Virus record (IMG/VR): IMGVR_UViG_3300045973_000445
Coordinates: 1-64,000 of that record
Reading direction: 5' to 3' (one strand)
DNA length: 64,000 bases
Source of the DNA: a virus
Within the stretch, counting starts at the first letter, position 1. Every line of letters begins with the position of its first letter. The translations under genes were made by a program, and so were the position numbers. Positions 15,596 through 24,141 of this stretch are shown piece after piece. The notes under the pieces are model-generated. The model did not search any database and had not been told where the DNA came from. It saw only the letters and a program-made list of their open reading frames with translations.

Positions 15596-16510
15596 ATGTC
15601 ACTATACCAGAAATACAGACCGTCAGCATTAGATCAGATAAAAGGTAATCAGGACGTTGTAACAGCCCTTGAGGGGTATTTAAAGGACATCAATAAATGT
15701 CCCCACGTGATTCTTTTCACTGGGCCAAAAGGAAATGGGAAGACGACTTTAGCACGAATTGTCGCAGAGCGACTGGGTTGTGTGGGTAATGATCTGAAAG
15801 AACTCAATATAGCAGACTTCCGAGGGATTGAAACGGCACGGGATATATTATCAAAGATAAACTACAAGCCAATGGAGGGTGCTTGTAGAGTTTTTATCAT
15901 GGATGAATTTCATCGTGCAACTAAGGATTTTATGTCGGCTTTACTGAAAGTTTTTGAAGATACACCAAAGCATATATTTTTCATATTATGTACAACAGAT
16001 CCAAAAGATATACTTAAAACCATAATGGATCGCTGCACCCAGTTTCAGATGAAACCATTGTCAGATTCTCAAATGAAAGGTCTGCTCCGCAGAATATTGC
16101 ATGAGGAGAAGGAGACTATTCCAGATGAGGTATATGAGCAAATCGCTCAGGACAGCTTAGGTCATCCTCGTGCAGCCTTGCAGATTCTGGATCAGGTGCT
16201 TCAAGTACCGCTGGAGCGGAGATTAGAAGTGGCCAAGAGGTCGGCTGAAATGCAGAGTGAGTGTATTTTACTATGCCGAGCTTTAATGGATGGTTCTGGG
16301 TGGAAAAAAGTCCGGAATATCTTAAGCGGACTTAAGAATGAAGAACCTGAAGGCATCAGAAGGGCTGTACTGAGATACAGCACTAATTCCTTACTTGGTA
16401 GTGATGAGAATGATCATGCAGGAATGATCATGGAAGAATTCATGAATCCATTTTATGACAATCCTTTGGATCAGTTGGTGTATGCTTGTTATGCTGTTGC
16501 TAGAAAATAA
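15596..16510 (+). CDS. Clamp loader subunit, DnaX/RFC-like AAA+ ATPase
   Basis: The 304-residue AAA+ protein begins with the clamp-loader signature SLYQKYRPSALDQIKGN. Walker A is GPKGNGKTT (from residue 43), Walker B is VFIMDEFHRA, and FFILCTTDPKD is sensor 1, followed by a DRCTQF SRC-like motif (DRCTQF). It would load the beta-type clamp encoded at 8324. Only one loader gene is evident in the window, so it may form a homo-oligomer or use a small partner not recognised here. The zinc-binding Cys cluster of bacterial DnaX is absent. Confidence 0.9.
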   Translation: MSLYQKYRPSALDQIKGNQDVVTALEGYLKDINKCPHVILFTGPKGNGKTTLARIVAERLGCVGNDLKELNIADFRGIETARDILSKINYKPMEGACRVFIMDEFHRATKDFMSALLKVFEDTPKHIFFILCTTDPKDILKTIMDRCTQFQMKPLSDSQMKGLLRRILHEEKETIPDEVYEQIAQDSLGHPRAALQILDQVLQVPLERRLEVAKRSAEMQSECILLCRALMDGSGWKKVRNILSGLKNEEPEGIRRAVLRYSTNSLLGSDENDHAGMIMEEFMNPFYDNPLDQLVYACYAVARK

Positions 16511-16588
16511 TTAAGATATGAAAACATTTGGAGATAACTTTAAGTTGATAGTCAATCAGAACTAAAAACTCACTGATCATTTAATTAA

Positions 16589-16948
16589 ATGAAGTGTTGG
16601 ACGAGGGATTGCAAGAACGATGCAAGGAAAGGGCATAGATACTGTGGATCATGTGAAAACAAAAAGTACAGAGAGAAATATCCCCTGAAGTATTGGTACG
16701 ACACTCTAAAGATGAATGCCAAACGTAGAAGGAAACCATTTGATTTGACACTTGAGCAATTTAGTAACTTTTGTATGAAAACAGGCTACGGAGAACTTAA
16801 GGGCAAGACAGCGACCTCGCTGAGTGTGGATAGGATTCGTTCTTGGGAAGGTTATACTGTTAACAACATACGAGCGATCTCGTTGTCTGACAACACAAAA
16901 TTACGAAATGATCCTACATACGAAGTAGATGAATTTTGTCCTTTTTAA
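16589..16948 (+). CDS. HNH-like endonuclease with zinc finger, 119 aa
   Basis: The N-terminus carries a zinc knuckle (CWTRDCKNDARKGHRYCGSC). The C-terminal half has SVDRIRSWEGYTVNNIRAIS, the ...VDRI...GY...NI... arrangement seen in His-Me finger/endonuclease VII-like phage proteins, with the usual first His replaced. It is probably a nuclease or a degenerate homing endonuclease. The 78-base gap before it holds only a 15-codon open frame (16518-16565) not supported as a gene. It ends in TAA, immediately followed by the TTTGTATAATG motif of the next gene. Confidence 0.6.
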   Translation: MKCWTRDCKNDARKGHRYCGSCENKKYREKYPLKYWYDTLKMNAKRRRKPFDLTLEQFSNFCMKTGYGELKGKTATSLSVDRIRSWEGYTVNNIRAISLSDNTKLRNDPTYEVDEFCPF

Positions 16949-16959
16949 TTTGTATAATG
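16949..16959 (+). promoter_or_regulatory. TTTGTATAATG putative promoter
   Basis: A perfect copy of the recurrent motif, just after the preceding stop and 20 bases before the ATG at 16980. It would drive the SSB/RecA gene group. Confidence 0.6.
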
Positions 16960-16979
16960 TACTATAAAACCAAACGAAA

Positions 16980-17459
16980 ATGAACTACGAAAATGACATA
17001 CGAATAGATGAAGATTCCTTAGATTTGGAATGTCTTGAACAACCATCTCTTATGATGAGGTATGCTAAACACTCAGCTGAAATGAGAATGGCTGTGGATA
17101 ATACAAAACAATCTCTTGATGTAGTTAGAGCTGAATTGGATAGAAACATCAGAGAGAAACCTGAAGATTATGATATAGGAAAGGTTACTGAGGCTGCAAT
17201 ATCCAGTGCCATCCTGACAGATAGAAAATATCAAAAAGCCTATGATGACTTTTTAAAAGCTAAATATGAATCTGATATGGCTCAGGGAGCTATTCGTGCT
17301 GTCGAACAACGCAAGGATATGCTGGAGGCTCTTATAAAACTTCATCTCGGTCAGTATTTTGCTGGCCCTAAAGTCCCACATAACCTAACGGAACTTCGTC
17401 AGGCAAAAGCAAGCAGAGTGGATGCTGGTATTTCCTCACGCATACAAAGAGGGAAGTAA
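16980..17459 (+). CDS. Coiled-coil protein upstream of SSB, possible recombination mediator
   Basis: The 159-residue, mostly helical protein has a central coiled coil (about 35-120) and a C-terminal basic tail (AKASRVDAGISSRIQRGK). The segment LIKLHLGQYFAGPKVPH is a recognisable core before the tail. It is placed directly before a small membrane-like protein, the gp32-like SSB and the RecA/UvsX homologue, which is the neighbourhood expected for a UvsY-type mediator. No motif proves this. The stop and next start overlap by one base. Confidence 0.65.
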   Translation: MNYENDIRIDEDSLDLECLEQPSLMMRYAKHSAEMRMAVDNTKQSLDVVRAELDRNIREKPEDYDIGKVTEAAISSAILTDRKYQKAYDDFLKAKYESDMAQGAIRAVEQRKDMLEALIKLHLGQYFAGPKVPHNLTELRQAKASRVDAGISSRIQRGK

Positions 17460-17641
17460 TGGATAACTTACTTATAGCCATCTACGTTATACTGGGAGGA
17501 GCTGTTCTTACAGGTCTCGTATTCTTCTTAAGCCAAGTTCAGATGAAGGGCTGGCTGAAACAACTGGATTTATTTTTGGATAAAAAGCTAAACGAATATT
17601 TTAACGCAAAAAAAGAAAGCAATGAGAGAGAAAAAAAGTAA
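17459..17641 (+). CDS. Small membrane protein, 60 aa
   Basis: One strong hydrophobic span (residues 4-25, LLIAIYVILGGAVLTGLVFFL) is followed by a charged, lysine-rich tail. The gene overlaps the start of SSB by 20 bases. It is probably a one-span membrane protein. An odd neighbour for SSB and the recombinase; it could anchor something to the membrane, but function is unknown. Confidence 0.7.
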   Translation: MDNLLIAIYVILGGAVLTGLVFFLSQVQMKGWLKQLDLFLDKKLNEYFNAKKESNEREKK

Positions 17642-18998
17642 TTTTAGGGGTAAGGTTAACTCTGATGCCCAGACACAAAAGAATGCTAGGAGTAGTTCTG
17701 GCTATTTAAATCTGCCAAGAGGGATCAAAGTATACAATGCTGAAAGTGAAGTGAAGAAGGTAAAACTGGACTTCTTGCCGTATGTTATCACAGATCCGAA
17801 TCATCCTTGTAAAAATCCTAGTCTAGAAATAGCTATGGTTGGGGATCAGTGGTGGTATCGTCCATTCAAGATTCACAGAGATGTTGGATCGGACAGAAAG
17901 ACAAGCACAGTTGTTTGCCCTCACTCTGTAGGGAAAAAGTGCCCTATCTGTGATTATCAGAAGAAGCTGTTTGATCAGGGGGCTCCCAAAACAGAAACTG
18001 TTCCACTGTATCCAAAGGACAGAGCTCTTTATGTAGTCATTCCGCTGGGACAGAAAGCCTACGAGGAGACCCCTCACGTTTGGGATATGTCAAAGAAGAT
18101 GTTTCATGATATCCTAGTGGAGCTGTTGGAAGAGGATGATTCTAACGAGGTGTTCCCAGCTTTAGATGAAGGCAAGACGCTGGAGATTAGTTTCAAATGG
18201 GATACCATCGGAGAAAAAGGTAAACCATTCCCAGAGGCACGTAATATTATCTTTTCTGATCGTGAGCCCTACGATGAAAAGATACTTGATGAAGTTCCGA
18301 ATCTTGATGACATCTTGGTTATTCTTCCCTATGAGGAGCTTTCCAATAAGTTCTTCGGGATCGATGACGAACCTGATGCTGGTAAATTAAATGATGTTGA
18401 GGATGAGCCCCTATCACGCTCAGAGAGATCTCGCAAGTCAGCTGAACCTGATGCAGAGAAAGAGCCTCCTGCAAGATCATCTCGCAGAGCATCAGAATCT
18501 GCTGAGAAAGAACCACCGGCAAGAACATCTCGTAGAGCTCCTGTTGCTGAAAAAGAAAAGGATGCTTTGCCAACATGGGATGAACTCACACGTATAGGTA
18601 GAGAGAATTTAGCTACCATGATTACTGCCTACGAACTCCCACTTGACATCGAATTATTTGAAGATACAGATGAGGGGGATGTTGATATTCGTAAATCCAT
18701 CGCACAGGCACTGGACATTGAAGTTCCTGAAGATAAGCCGAAACCTACACGTGGATCAGTATCATCCTCAGTAAAAGAAAAGGAAACAGCTCCAGCTAAG
18801 GAAAAAACACCTCCTCCAGCTGAGAAGTCAGCAAGGATGAGCAGAGCAGGGGATGCTGCGGAAAAGGGAAGAACAGGAGGAGATGCAAAAGACAAATGCC
18901 CTACTGGTCACGTCTTCGGCAAAGATACTGAACGCTTTGATGACTGTGATGAGTGCAAGGCATTTGATGCTTGTCTTGATGCAAAACGTAACAAGTAA
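17622..18998 (+). CDS. ssb: Single-stranded DNA-binding protein, T4 gp32-like
   Basis: The 458-residue protein has a basic N-terminus, then an OB-fold core containing a zinc site (CPHSVGKKCPICDYQKK, about residues 104-120), as in gp32-type SSBs. The residues that follow fit the gp32 pattern (ALYVVIPLGQKAYEETPHVW). After residue 250 there is a long disordered region with a near repeat (AEKEPPARSSRRA / AEKEPPARTSRRA). An acidic helical patch follows, then a final Cys-bearing segment. The acidic, flexible C-terminal part probably recruits replication partners. It is about 150 residues longer than T4 gp32. RecA-like and RuvC-like genes follow. Confidence 0.78.
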   Translation: MREKKSNFRGKVNSDAQTQKNARSSSGYLNLPRGIKVYNAESEVKKVKLDFLPYVITDPNHPCKNPSLEIAMVGDQWWYRPFKIHRDVGSDRKTSTVVCPHSVGKKCPICDYQKKLFDQGAPKTETVPLYPKDRALYVVIPLGQKAYEETPHVWDMSKKMFHDILVELLEEDDSNEVFPALDEGKTLEISFKWDTIGEKGKPFPEARNIIFSDREPYDEKILDEVPNLDDILVILPYEELSNKFFGIDDEPDAGKLNDVEDEPLSRSERSRKSAEPDAEKEPPARSSRRASESAEKEPPARTSRRAPVAEKEKDALPTWDELTRIGRENLATMITAYELPLDIELFEDTDEGDVDIRKSIAQALDIEVPEDKPKPTRGSVSSSVKEKETAPAKEKTPPPAEKSARMSRAGDAAEKGRTGGDAKDKCPTGHVFGKDTERFDDCDECKAFDACLDAKRNK

Positions 18999-19348
18999 TG
19001 GTTATTCTGAAAGCTCATAGTAAAAAAGAACCTACGAAATTCATTGGGGCCTTTTTGCCCCAGTGGATTCATGGTTACTTTGCCATGTACACTCTGGCCA
19101 AAGGAGTATCTAAATCAGAGCTGATACGAAACCTGATCGAGGAGTGGATCAAACAGCAACGGCTGATCGTAACTGATAAAGAACTCTTAGATGATATTCT
19201 CCACAACGTCAGGCAGGAGTGGAAGCTGGAGCGCATAGGTACACCCACCGCAAAGCTCTGTGACTTTAAAATAAGTATACGTGCAGAACTGAAAAGTAGA
19301 GGGCTTGGCATAGAACAGATTGAAACGATATTAAAAGAAATTGAATAA
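18998..19348 (+). CDS. Hypothetical protein, 116 aa, possible DNA-binding
   Basis: The N-terminal half contains FAMYTLAKGVSKSELIRNLIEEWI, which has the spacing of a ribbon-helix-helix (Arc/MetJ-like) motif. The C-terminal half is a charged helical region (KLCDFKISIRAELKSRG). It overlaps SSB and RecA genes by one base each, so it is coupled to both. A regulator or a recombination accessory are both possible. Confidence 0.6.
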   Translation: MVILKAHSKKEPTKFIGAFLPQWIHGYFAMYTLAKGVSKSELIRNLIEEWIKQQRLIVTDKELLDDILHNVRQEWKLERIGTPTAKLCDFKISIRAELKSRGLGIEQIETILKEIE

Positions 19349-20406
19349 TGGAAAGAGCTACAGCAGAACCCCTTAGCACTCAGATGAAACGCAGAGCCGA
19401 GGCTAAGCCAGAAAAGGAAGAGGAAACTAAATTGGATGGTAACTTTGAGATAATGACTTCTACAGGATCCACTCTGGTGGATTTGGCTATTTCAGGCAGT
19501 CGCATCCGAGGAGGGGGTATTCCTGGAGGAATACTAGTTGAGGCTTTCGGCATATCTCAATCGGGCAAAACAGCGTTTCTTTGCGAGGTAGCAGGGGATA
19601 TTCAACGCAGGAATGGGGAGGCTCAATTCCACGATCCTGAAGCCAGACTGGATCATCAGTATTTTGAAATGTACGGGGTGCGCATCAAACCAGAAAACTA
19701 CTACCAACCAGACACCGTTACAGAAGTCTTCAAGAACGTCCGGAAATGGGAACCTCCAGTGATCAAAGATAAAAAGATTGTACATGGTATCTTTGCAGAT
19801 TCTCTGGCCGCACTTTCTACAGATTTGGAGATGGGAGAAGATGATGGAGATAAGATGGGGATGCGGAGGGCTAAGGAATTCAGCGAACAACTTAGAAAAA
19901 CCTGTCGGATGATTAAACAGAATAATTATCTGATGGTCTGTAGTAATCAAGTGCGGGTGAATATGGGTGCAGGAACATACAGTCCCAAGTTCACTACTCC
20001 TGGAGGAGAGGCCTTTAAGTTCTACGCCAGTGTCCGTTTGCATTTTGGTAATCCTGAAAAGATATACAAAGTAGTTAAAGTAGCTGGTAAAGAGGTCAAG
20101 AAGGTCATCGGCATAACTACCATGATTGAGGTGGTTAAAACAGTAGATAAACCATATCGGAAAGCCCCGATGACGATAATTTTCGATTACGGGATCGATC
20201 AGATTCGTGACAATCTACAATATATAAAAGACTACACCCGAAATACAACATACTGCTTGGGGGATCGTAGTTTGGCTACGTCAATGGAAGAGGCTATCAA
20301 AATAATTGAATCAGAAAAACTTGAAGATCAACTCAAAGAAGAAGTAATTGATTTGTGGGAGATGATCGAAAGTAAGTTTGAATCGAATCGTAAACCAAAA
20401 AGATAA
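19348..20406 (+). CDS. recA: RecA/UvsX-like recombinase
   Basis: The 352-residue RecA-fold ATPase has Walker A GISQSGKT (from residue 68), preceded by the characteristic GGGIPGGILVEAFG. The Walker B region is GIFADSLAALSTDLE, where the usual Asp lies in FADS. An L2-like loop lies near QVRVNMGAGTYSPKFTTPGG, which binds DNA in RecA. It would catalyse strand exchange for recombination-dependent replication or repair. Its neighbours SSB, RuvC-like resolvase and Mre11/Rad50 complete a recombination set. It lacks the long N- and C-terminal domains of bacterial RecA. Confidence 0.9.
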   Translation: MERATAEPLSTQMKRRAEAKPEKEEETKLDGNFEIMTSTGSTLVDLAISGSRIRGGGIPGGILVEAFGISQSGKTAFLCEVAGDIQRRNGEAQFHDPEARLDHQYFEMYGVRIKPENYYQPDTVTEVFKNVRKWEPPVIKDKKIVHGIFADSLAALSTDLEMGEDDGDKMGMRRAKEFSEQLRKTCRMIKQNNYLMVCSNQVRVNMGAGTYSPKFTTPGGEAFKFYASVRLHFGNPEKIYKVVKVAGKEVKKVIGITTMIEVVKTVDKPYRKAPMTIIFDYGIDQIRDNLQYIKDYTRNTTYCLGDRSLATSMEEAIKIIESEKLEDQLKEEVIDLWEMIESKFESNRKPKR

Positions 20407-20609
20407 TGGACAATCCAGTAAGAAAACAAGGCGATACTATCATGGGGTTTGGAAATCCATCCAATTGGACTGTTCCGCTAGGTCAAATAACTCTACATAG
20501 ATTTGTAAAGTCTACAGCAAATTTGGAACTTTGGTTAGTAGAATATGCTGATCAACCAGAAGTATTATATGAACTTTGGATAAATAAAAAAGATGGAACG
20601 GGGAAGTAG
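20406..20609 (+). CDS. Hypothetical protein, 67 aa
   Basis: Not recognised. It is a small beta-rich protein (TVPLGQITLHRFVKS, LWLVEYADQPEVLYELWI). It overlaps the RecA stop by one base, and its last 17 bases overlap the RuvC-like gene. Tight packing supports it being translated. Confidence 0.65.
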   Translation: MDNPVRKQGDTIMGFGNPSNWTVPLGQITLHRFVKSTANLELWLVEYADQPEVLYELWINKKDGTGK

Positions 20610-21084
20610 TAAAACCTATCTGGGTATAGATAACGGAGTTTCAGGAGCCGTTACCATCCTCTCTGACACGGGGGATATCATCATTCATATAAATACACCT
20701 GTAAAGAACTGTCTGAACTATACAAAGAAGAAGGCTTTTATAAACAGAGTGGATTTTCAAAAGATGAGATCTATCCTGAATCTTGCTGGGGATAATACAT
20801 TCTGTTTAATTGAACGTCCAATGGTCAACCCTATGCGCTGGAATGCATCAGTATCGGCTTTGCGATGCCTTGAGGCTACACAGATACTTCTGGAGAACTT
20901 TCAAATTCCTTATCAGTTTATTGATAGCAAGGAATGGCAAAAGGCACTTCTACCATCAGGTCTTGTAAAGGATCAATTAAAGACAGGTGCGGATCAGGTC
21001 GCTAAGCGACTTTATCCAAAAGCTACAATCGTAAACTCAGATGCTCTTTTGATAGCTCACTATTGCAGAAAGATGTATAAATAA
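20593..21084 (+). CDS. ruvC: Holliday-junction resolvase, RuvC-like
   Basis: The 163-residue RNase H-fold nuclease would cut branched DNA. Catalytic acidic residues are in LGIDNGVSGAV (first Asp), FCLIERPMVNP (Glu) and NSDALLIAHY (C-terminal Asp). This is the order of RuvC-type resolvases. Phage need such an enzyme to trim branched concatemers before packaging. It directly follows RecA and precedes the Rad50-like ATPase. Confidence 0.85.
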   Translation: MERGSSKTYLGIDNGVSGAVTILSDTGDIIIHINTPVKNCLNYTKKKAFINRVDFQKMRSILNLAGDNTFCLIERPMVNPMRWNASVSALRCLEATQILLENFQIPYQFIDSKEWQKALLPSGLVKDQLKTGADQVAKRLYPKATIVNSDALLIAHYCRKMYK

Positions 21085-21095
21085 TTTGTATAATC
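21085..21095 (+). promoter_or_regulatory. TTTGTATAATC putative promoter before Rad50-N
   Basis: The motif directly follows the resolvase stop and ends 4 bases before the ATG at 21100, the same fixed spacing as at 15108 and 22369. Confidence 0.6.
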
Positions 21096-21099
21096 CAGT

Positions 21100-22149
21100 A
21101 TGATAAAAAGTTTAACACTCCACAACTTCGAAAGCCATCGTTACAGCTCACTATCCTTCGCTGAAGGAGTTAACATAATTTGTGGGAGCTCAGATTCGGG
21201 CAAAACAGCCCTTTTAAGGGCATTGCGCTGGTGTCTAATTAACCGTCCGCTGGGTGATGATATTGTCAGCTGGAAGGGCGTTTCTGACGGCAAGGAGACC
21301 TCTGTGCAACTTATAACAAGTACAGACACGATCACCCGTAGCAAAGGCAAGCAGGAAGAGTATAAACTGAATACCACTGAGTTTCATGCTTTCAACAAAG
21401 AAGTCCCACAGGAGATTCTTCAAGCACTGAACATCGATGACACCAACTTCAAAACTCAATTTGAATCCCATTTCCTTCTCAGCTCTACGGCTGGCGAGGT
21501 GGCTCAGCATTTTAACAAGGTTGCACGTCTTGACAAGATAGACCTCTCCACGGCAAACCTGAACAAATGGATCACTGGGATTAAGCAAACAATAACCTTT
21601 AAGAATGGGGAAATTGTAAAGAACCAGGAAAAACTACTCTCTTATGATTATCTGGTTACGTTTGAAAAAGAAATAATTCTTCTTGAAGCTGACGATAAAG
21701 CACTAACACTCCAACAAACCAAGAGACTCCTATTACATGATGTAATAACCACGCTAGAGGATATCAACGGAGACATTGAACGGGAACAAGCTATTCTTAC
21801 TATTGAACCATTGCTGGACTCGTTATTGAAAAGCATTGCAGAGCGAAAAGAGGCTATTATAAAAGCAGACAAGCTGGATATTTTTATAAATGACATCCTA
21901 CAGGTTCAGAAAGATCTGGATGAGTATGAAGTAATCCTTTCTGTAGAGAGTCTAGTGGTTGATCTGCTAAAACTACATGCAGATAAAAAGGAATCTGAAA
22001 CAAAGAGGGTGGGCTTGAGACGTATAGTAAATAGTATAACCAATACCAATACTCAGTTAGAGTTAGCTGAGGTAAAATATAAAAAATTACATAAGCAGTT
22101 TGAGGATGAATTTCCTGAGATTTGCCCTCTCTGTAACAAACCTAAATAA
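21100..22149 (+). CDS. Rad50/SbcC-like ATPase, N-terminal half ending in a zinc hook
   Basis: Walker A lies at CGSSDSGKTALL (about residues 28-39), preceded by LTLHNFESHRYSSLSF, the standard SbcC/Rad50 N-terminus. After the ATPase lobe comes a coiled-coil region (roughly 165-335), and the protein stops with CPLCNKPK, a CxxC zinc-hook motif at the very end. There is no signature motif or Walker B; those are on the gene at 24134. The enzyme is therefore split at the hook, and two chains would have to meet through the ATPase heads and coiled coils. The Mre11-like nuclease is encoded between the halves. Confidence 0.88.
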   Translation: MIKSLTLHNFESHRYSSLSFAEGVNIICGSSDSGKTALLRALRWCLINRPLGDDIVSWKGVSDGKETSVQLITSTDTITRSKGKQEEYKLNTTEFHAFNKEVPQEILQALNIDDTNFKTQFESHFLLSSTAGEVAQHFNKVARLDKIDLSTANLNKWITGIKQTITFKNGEIVKNQEKLLSYDYLVTFEKEIILLEADDKALTLQQTKRLLLHDVITTLEDINGDIEREQAILTIEPLLDSLLKSIAERKEAIIKADKLDIFINDILQVQKDLDEYEVILSVESLVVDLLKLHADKKESETKRVGLRRIVNSITNTNTQLELAEVKYKKLHKQFEDEFPEICPLCNKPK

Positions 22150-22365
22150 ATGGAAAGAACTACAAAAGTAGAGTCCTTCGGGACTCAATTGTGTCAGGTG
22201 CTGAAGCTGAACCCAGCCAAGATAAAAACAATTACTATCAAGGTTCAGGCAGAAAAAGTTACTGTAACCACAGAGGAGATCTTGTTGGTGGATGAGGCTA
22301 AGGATGTTTTAAAAATGCTACAGTATTATCATCTAGTGGAAACCATAAATGGGAAGCCAAAGTAA
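22150..22365 (+). CDS. Hypothetical protein, 71 aa
   Basis: Not recognised. It is a small, charged beta/alpha protein (KIKTITIKVQAEKVTVTTEEILLVDEA shape). The ATG follows the Rad50-N stop directly. It is followed by the TTTGTATAATG motif. It may be a partner of the split Rad50, but only position suggests this. Confidence 0.65.
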   Translation: MERTTKVESFGTQLCQVLKLNPAKIKTITIKVQAEKVTVTTEEILLVDEAKDVLKMLQYYHLVETINGKPK

Positions 22366-22368
22366 TTA

Positions 22369-22379
22369 TTTGTATAATG
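22369..22379 (+). promoter_or_regulatory. TTTGTATAATG putative promoter
   Basis: A perfect motif copy that ends 4 bases before the ATG at 22384. Confidence 0.6.
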
Positions 22380-22383
22380 AATC

Positions 22384-22614
22384 ATGACAAATCACATTAT
22401 CAAACCAGAAGAATTTATAAATTATCACACTGAGGTTGTTTTAGCATCACATAGTGATCCTCGTAAGCGATTGATATTTAACATAGATACAACAAATGTC
22501 AATGGTCAAATAGAATTAATCACAGCATATTTTGTCAAGAATAAATTTGATCGATTGGTTCATGTCGGATCTCATCTACAACAGGCCATCAAAGAATATA
22601 ATAAACTTTCGTAA
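22384..22614 (+). CDS. Hypothetical protein, 76 aa
   Basis: Not recognised. A small alpha/beta protein with a helical C-terminus (HLQQAIKEYNKLS). Its last base overlaps the Mre11-like ATG. It is the first gene behind the motif at 22369. Confidence 0.65.
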   Translation: MTNHIIKPEEFINYHTEVVLASHSDPRKRLIFNIDTTNVNGQIELITAYFVKNKFDRLVHVGSHLQQAIKEYNKLS

Positions 22615-23498
22615 TGGAACGTACAAGATCTGTTAACAGAACGCCCAGTGCCATATTAACTGCTGATTGGCATTTGACTGAAAGCACACCTGTTTGTCGC
22701 ACAGATGCATATTGGGATGCTGAATGGAAAAAGGTGGATTATATAAGTATGCTACAAAAGACATATAATTGCCCAGTTCTAATGTCGGGAGATCTTTTTG
22801 ACGGATGGAAGCCGTCACCAAATTTACTAAGGGAAACAATCCTACATCTTCCGGATCAGCTCCACTTGGTATACGGAAATCACGACCTCCCAGCACATAA
22901 CATCTCCCTTGTAGATAAGTGCGGAATTAACGTCCTACAGGCTGCGGAAAAGTTAACAGTGCTATCTACTTGTCATTTCAATCAAACCCCCACTGAACCC
23001 AGCTTAGTTATCAAAGGAAGGAAGATTCTGGTATGGCACGTGATGAATTATCAAAGCAAGCTACCGTGGCCTGGATGTGAAGCTCCTATGGCAGCTAAGT
23101 TGCTGAGGAAGTTTCCAGATTATGATTTAATCCTATCGGGGGATAACCACAAGACTTTCCATGAAGAACTCGATGGCAGACATCTGGTAAATCCAGGATC
23201 GCTGATGCGAATGGATGCCGATCAGATTGATCACAAGCCCTGTGTGTGGTTTTGGTTTGCTGAAGACAACGCTGTGGAACAAGTCTTTATTCCAATTGAA
23301 CAAGGTGTGATTAGCAGAGAACATTTAGAGCGCAAGGAGGAGCGAGACGCTCGGATTGATGCTTTTGTGAGTCGATTGGATACAGAATGGGTAGCTGATG
23401 TTTCCTTCGAACAGAATCTTGAGCAGTTTGAGAAAACCAATCAGATCAGAAAAAGTGTCATGGAAATAGTTTTTAAATCCTTAGAGACTAAAATATGA
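22614..23498 (+). CDS. Mre11/SbcD-like nuclease (calcineurin-type phosphoesterase)
   Basis: The 294-residue protein shows all metallophosphoesterase motifs: ADWHLTES (DxH), SGDLFDGW (GDxxD), VYGNHDLPA (GNHD), LVWHVMNY (His), LSGDNHKTF (GxxH-like) and NPGSLMRM. It would work with the split Rad50 to process DNA ends, like T4 gp47/gp46. The C-terminal third is helical and may form the ATPase-contact region. The gene lies between the two Rad50 halves, instead of beside one full-length gene. Confidence 0.9.
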   Translation: MERTRSVNRTPSAILTADWHLTESTPVCRTDAYWDAEWKKVDYISMLQKTYNCPVLMSGDLFDGWKPSPNLLRETILHLPDQLHLVYGNHDLPAHNISLVDKCGINVLQAAEKLTVLSTCHFNQTPTEPSLVIKGRKILVWHVMNYQSKLPWPGCEAPMAAKLLRKFPDYDLILSGDNHKTFHEELDGRHLVNPGSLMRMDADQIDHKPCVWFWFAEDNAVEQVFIPIEQGVISREHLERKEERDARIDAFVSRLDTEWVADVSFEQNLEQFEKTNQIRKSVMEIVFKSLETKI

Positions 23499-23677
23499 CA
23501 CCTCTTGAATTGCTAGAAAAACAACTTCAGGGATTTTTAAAGAATATACAGAAATCTAAAGAGGCTCTATCAAAGGGTTTAATCTCCCCTGAACTCCATG
23601 AAAAACACAAGGCAAACAATGAGCTTAAAATAAAGGAATTCAAATACGCAATAAGAGTCTTAACAACATATATGTGA
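23495..23677 (+). CDS. Small coiled-coil protein, 60 aa
   Basis: A wholly helical, lysine-rich 60-residue protein (TPLELLEKQLQGFLKNI...). It overlaps the Mre11-like stop by 4 bases. It may contribute coiled coil to the split Rad50 system or be a remnant of it. Unknown function. Confidence 0.65.
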   Translation: MTPLELLEKQLQGFLKNIQKSKEALSKGLISPELHEKHKANNELKIKEFKYAIRVLTTYM

Positions 23678-23678
23678 T

Positions 23679-23915
23679 ATGAAAACAGAACAGCAATTAC
23701 TCGATCTGAAAAAGAATGTGGATGAAGCCAAAACATCCGTGGCCGAACTGACAGGTCAGCAAAAAAGCCTGATGAAACAGCTAAAGGATGACTGGCAGTG
23801 CTCTACCATTGAAGCTGCTCAAATGAAACTTAAAAGTATGGATAATGACATAGCTAATCTTGATGCCAAGATTGCTAAGGGTACAAAAGAGCTGGAAGAG
23901 AAGTATAATGTCTAA
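23679..23915 (+). CDS. Small coiled-coil protein, 78 aa
   Basis: A helical, charged protein with heptad-like spacing (EQQLLDLKKNVDEAKTSVAEL...). It lies one base after the preceding coiled-coil gene. It sits upstream of the Rad50 C-terminal half, where a full-length Rad50 would have its second coiled-coil arm, so a derived or partner role is possible. Confidence 0.65.
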   Translation: MKTEQQLLDLKKNVDEAKTSVAELTGQQKSLMKQLKDDWQCSTIEAAQMKLKSMDNDIANLDAKIAKGTKELEEKYNV

Positions 23916-24141
23916 TCAAATGAATATGAAAATTACAACATTACGAGGGGTTACTCTACTTATCGAAGGGGATTATATCGTACGTATAATTAAGACGGGA
24001 TTTACTAAACCTCAACGATACCATGTAATAATTGAAACACCATATGACTATGTTTCTGATGCCAGTATGAAAACGATGGATGAAATATGTAAGACATATA
24101 ATGTTACTGCAAAAGAACTAACAGCAAAATTTGATGAATAG
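23908..24141 (+). CDS. Hypothetical protein, about 77 aa
   Basis: A small beta-rich N-terminus (ITTLRGVTLLIEGDYIVRIIKT) followed by an alpha-helical C-terminus. The start is uncertain: ATG 23908 overlaps the previous gene by 8 bases, and ATG 23920 lies just after it. The gene overlaps the Rad50-C start by 8 bases. Not recognised. Confidence 0.55.
   Translation: MSNQMNMKITTLRGVTLLIEGDYIVRIIKTGFTKPQRYHVIIETPYDYVSDASMKTMDEICKTYNVTAKELTAKFDE

Noticed and set aside
16518-16565. 15-codon open frame after the clamp loader
   Set aside because: Too short and with no motif or coupling evidence; left out of the gene list.
18319-18895. Antisense and alternate frames inside the SSB gene
   Set aside because: They are Ser/Leu-rich shadows of a charged, repeated coding region; no start context and no motifs.
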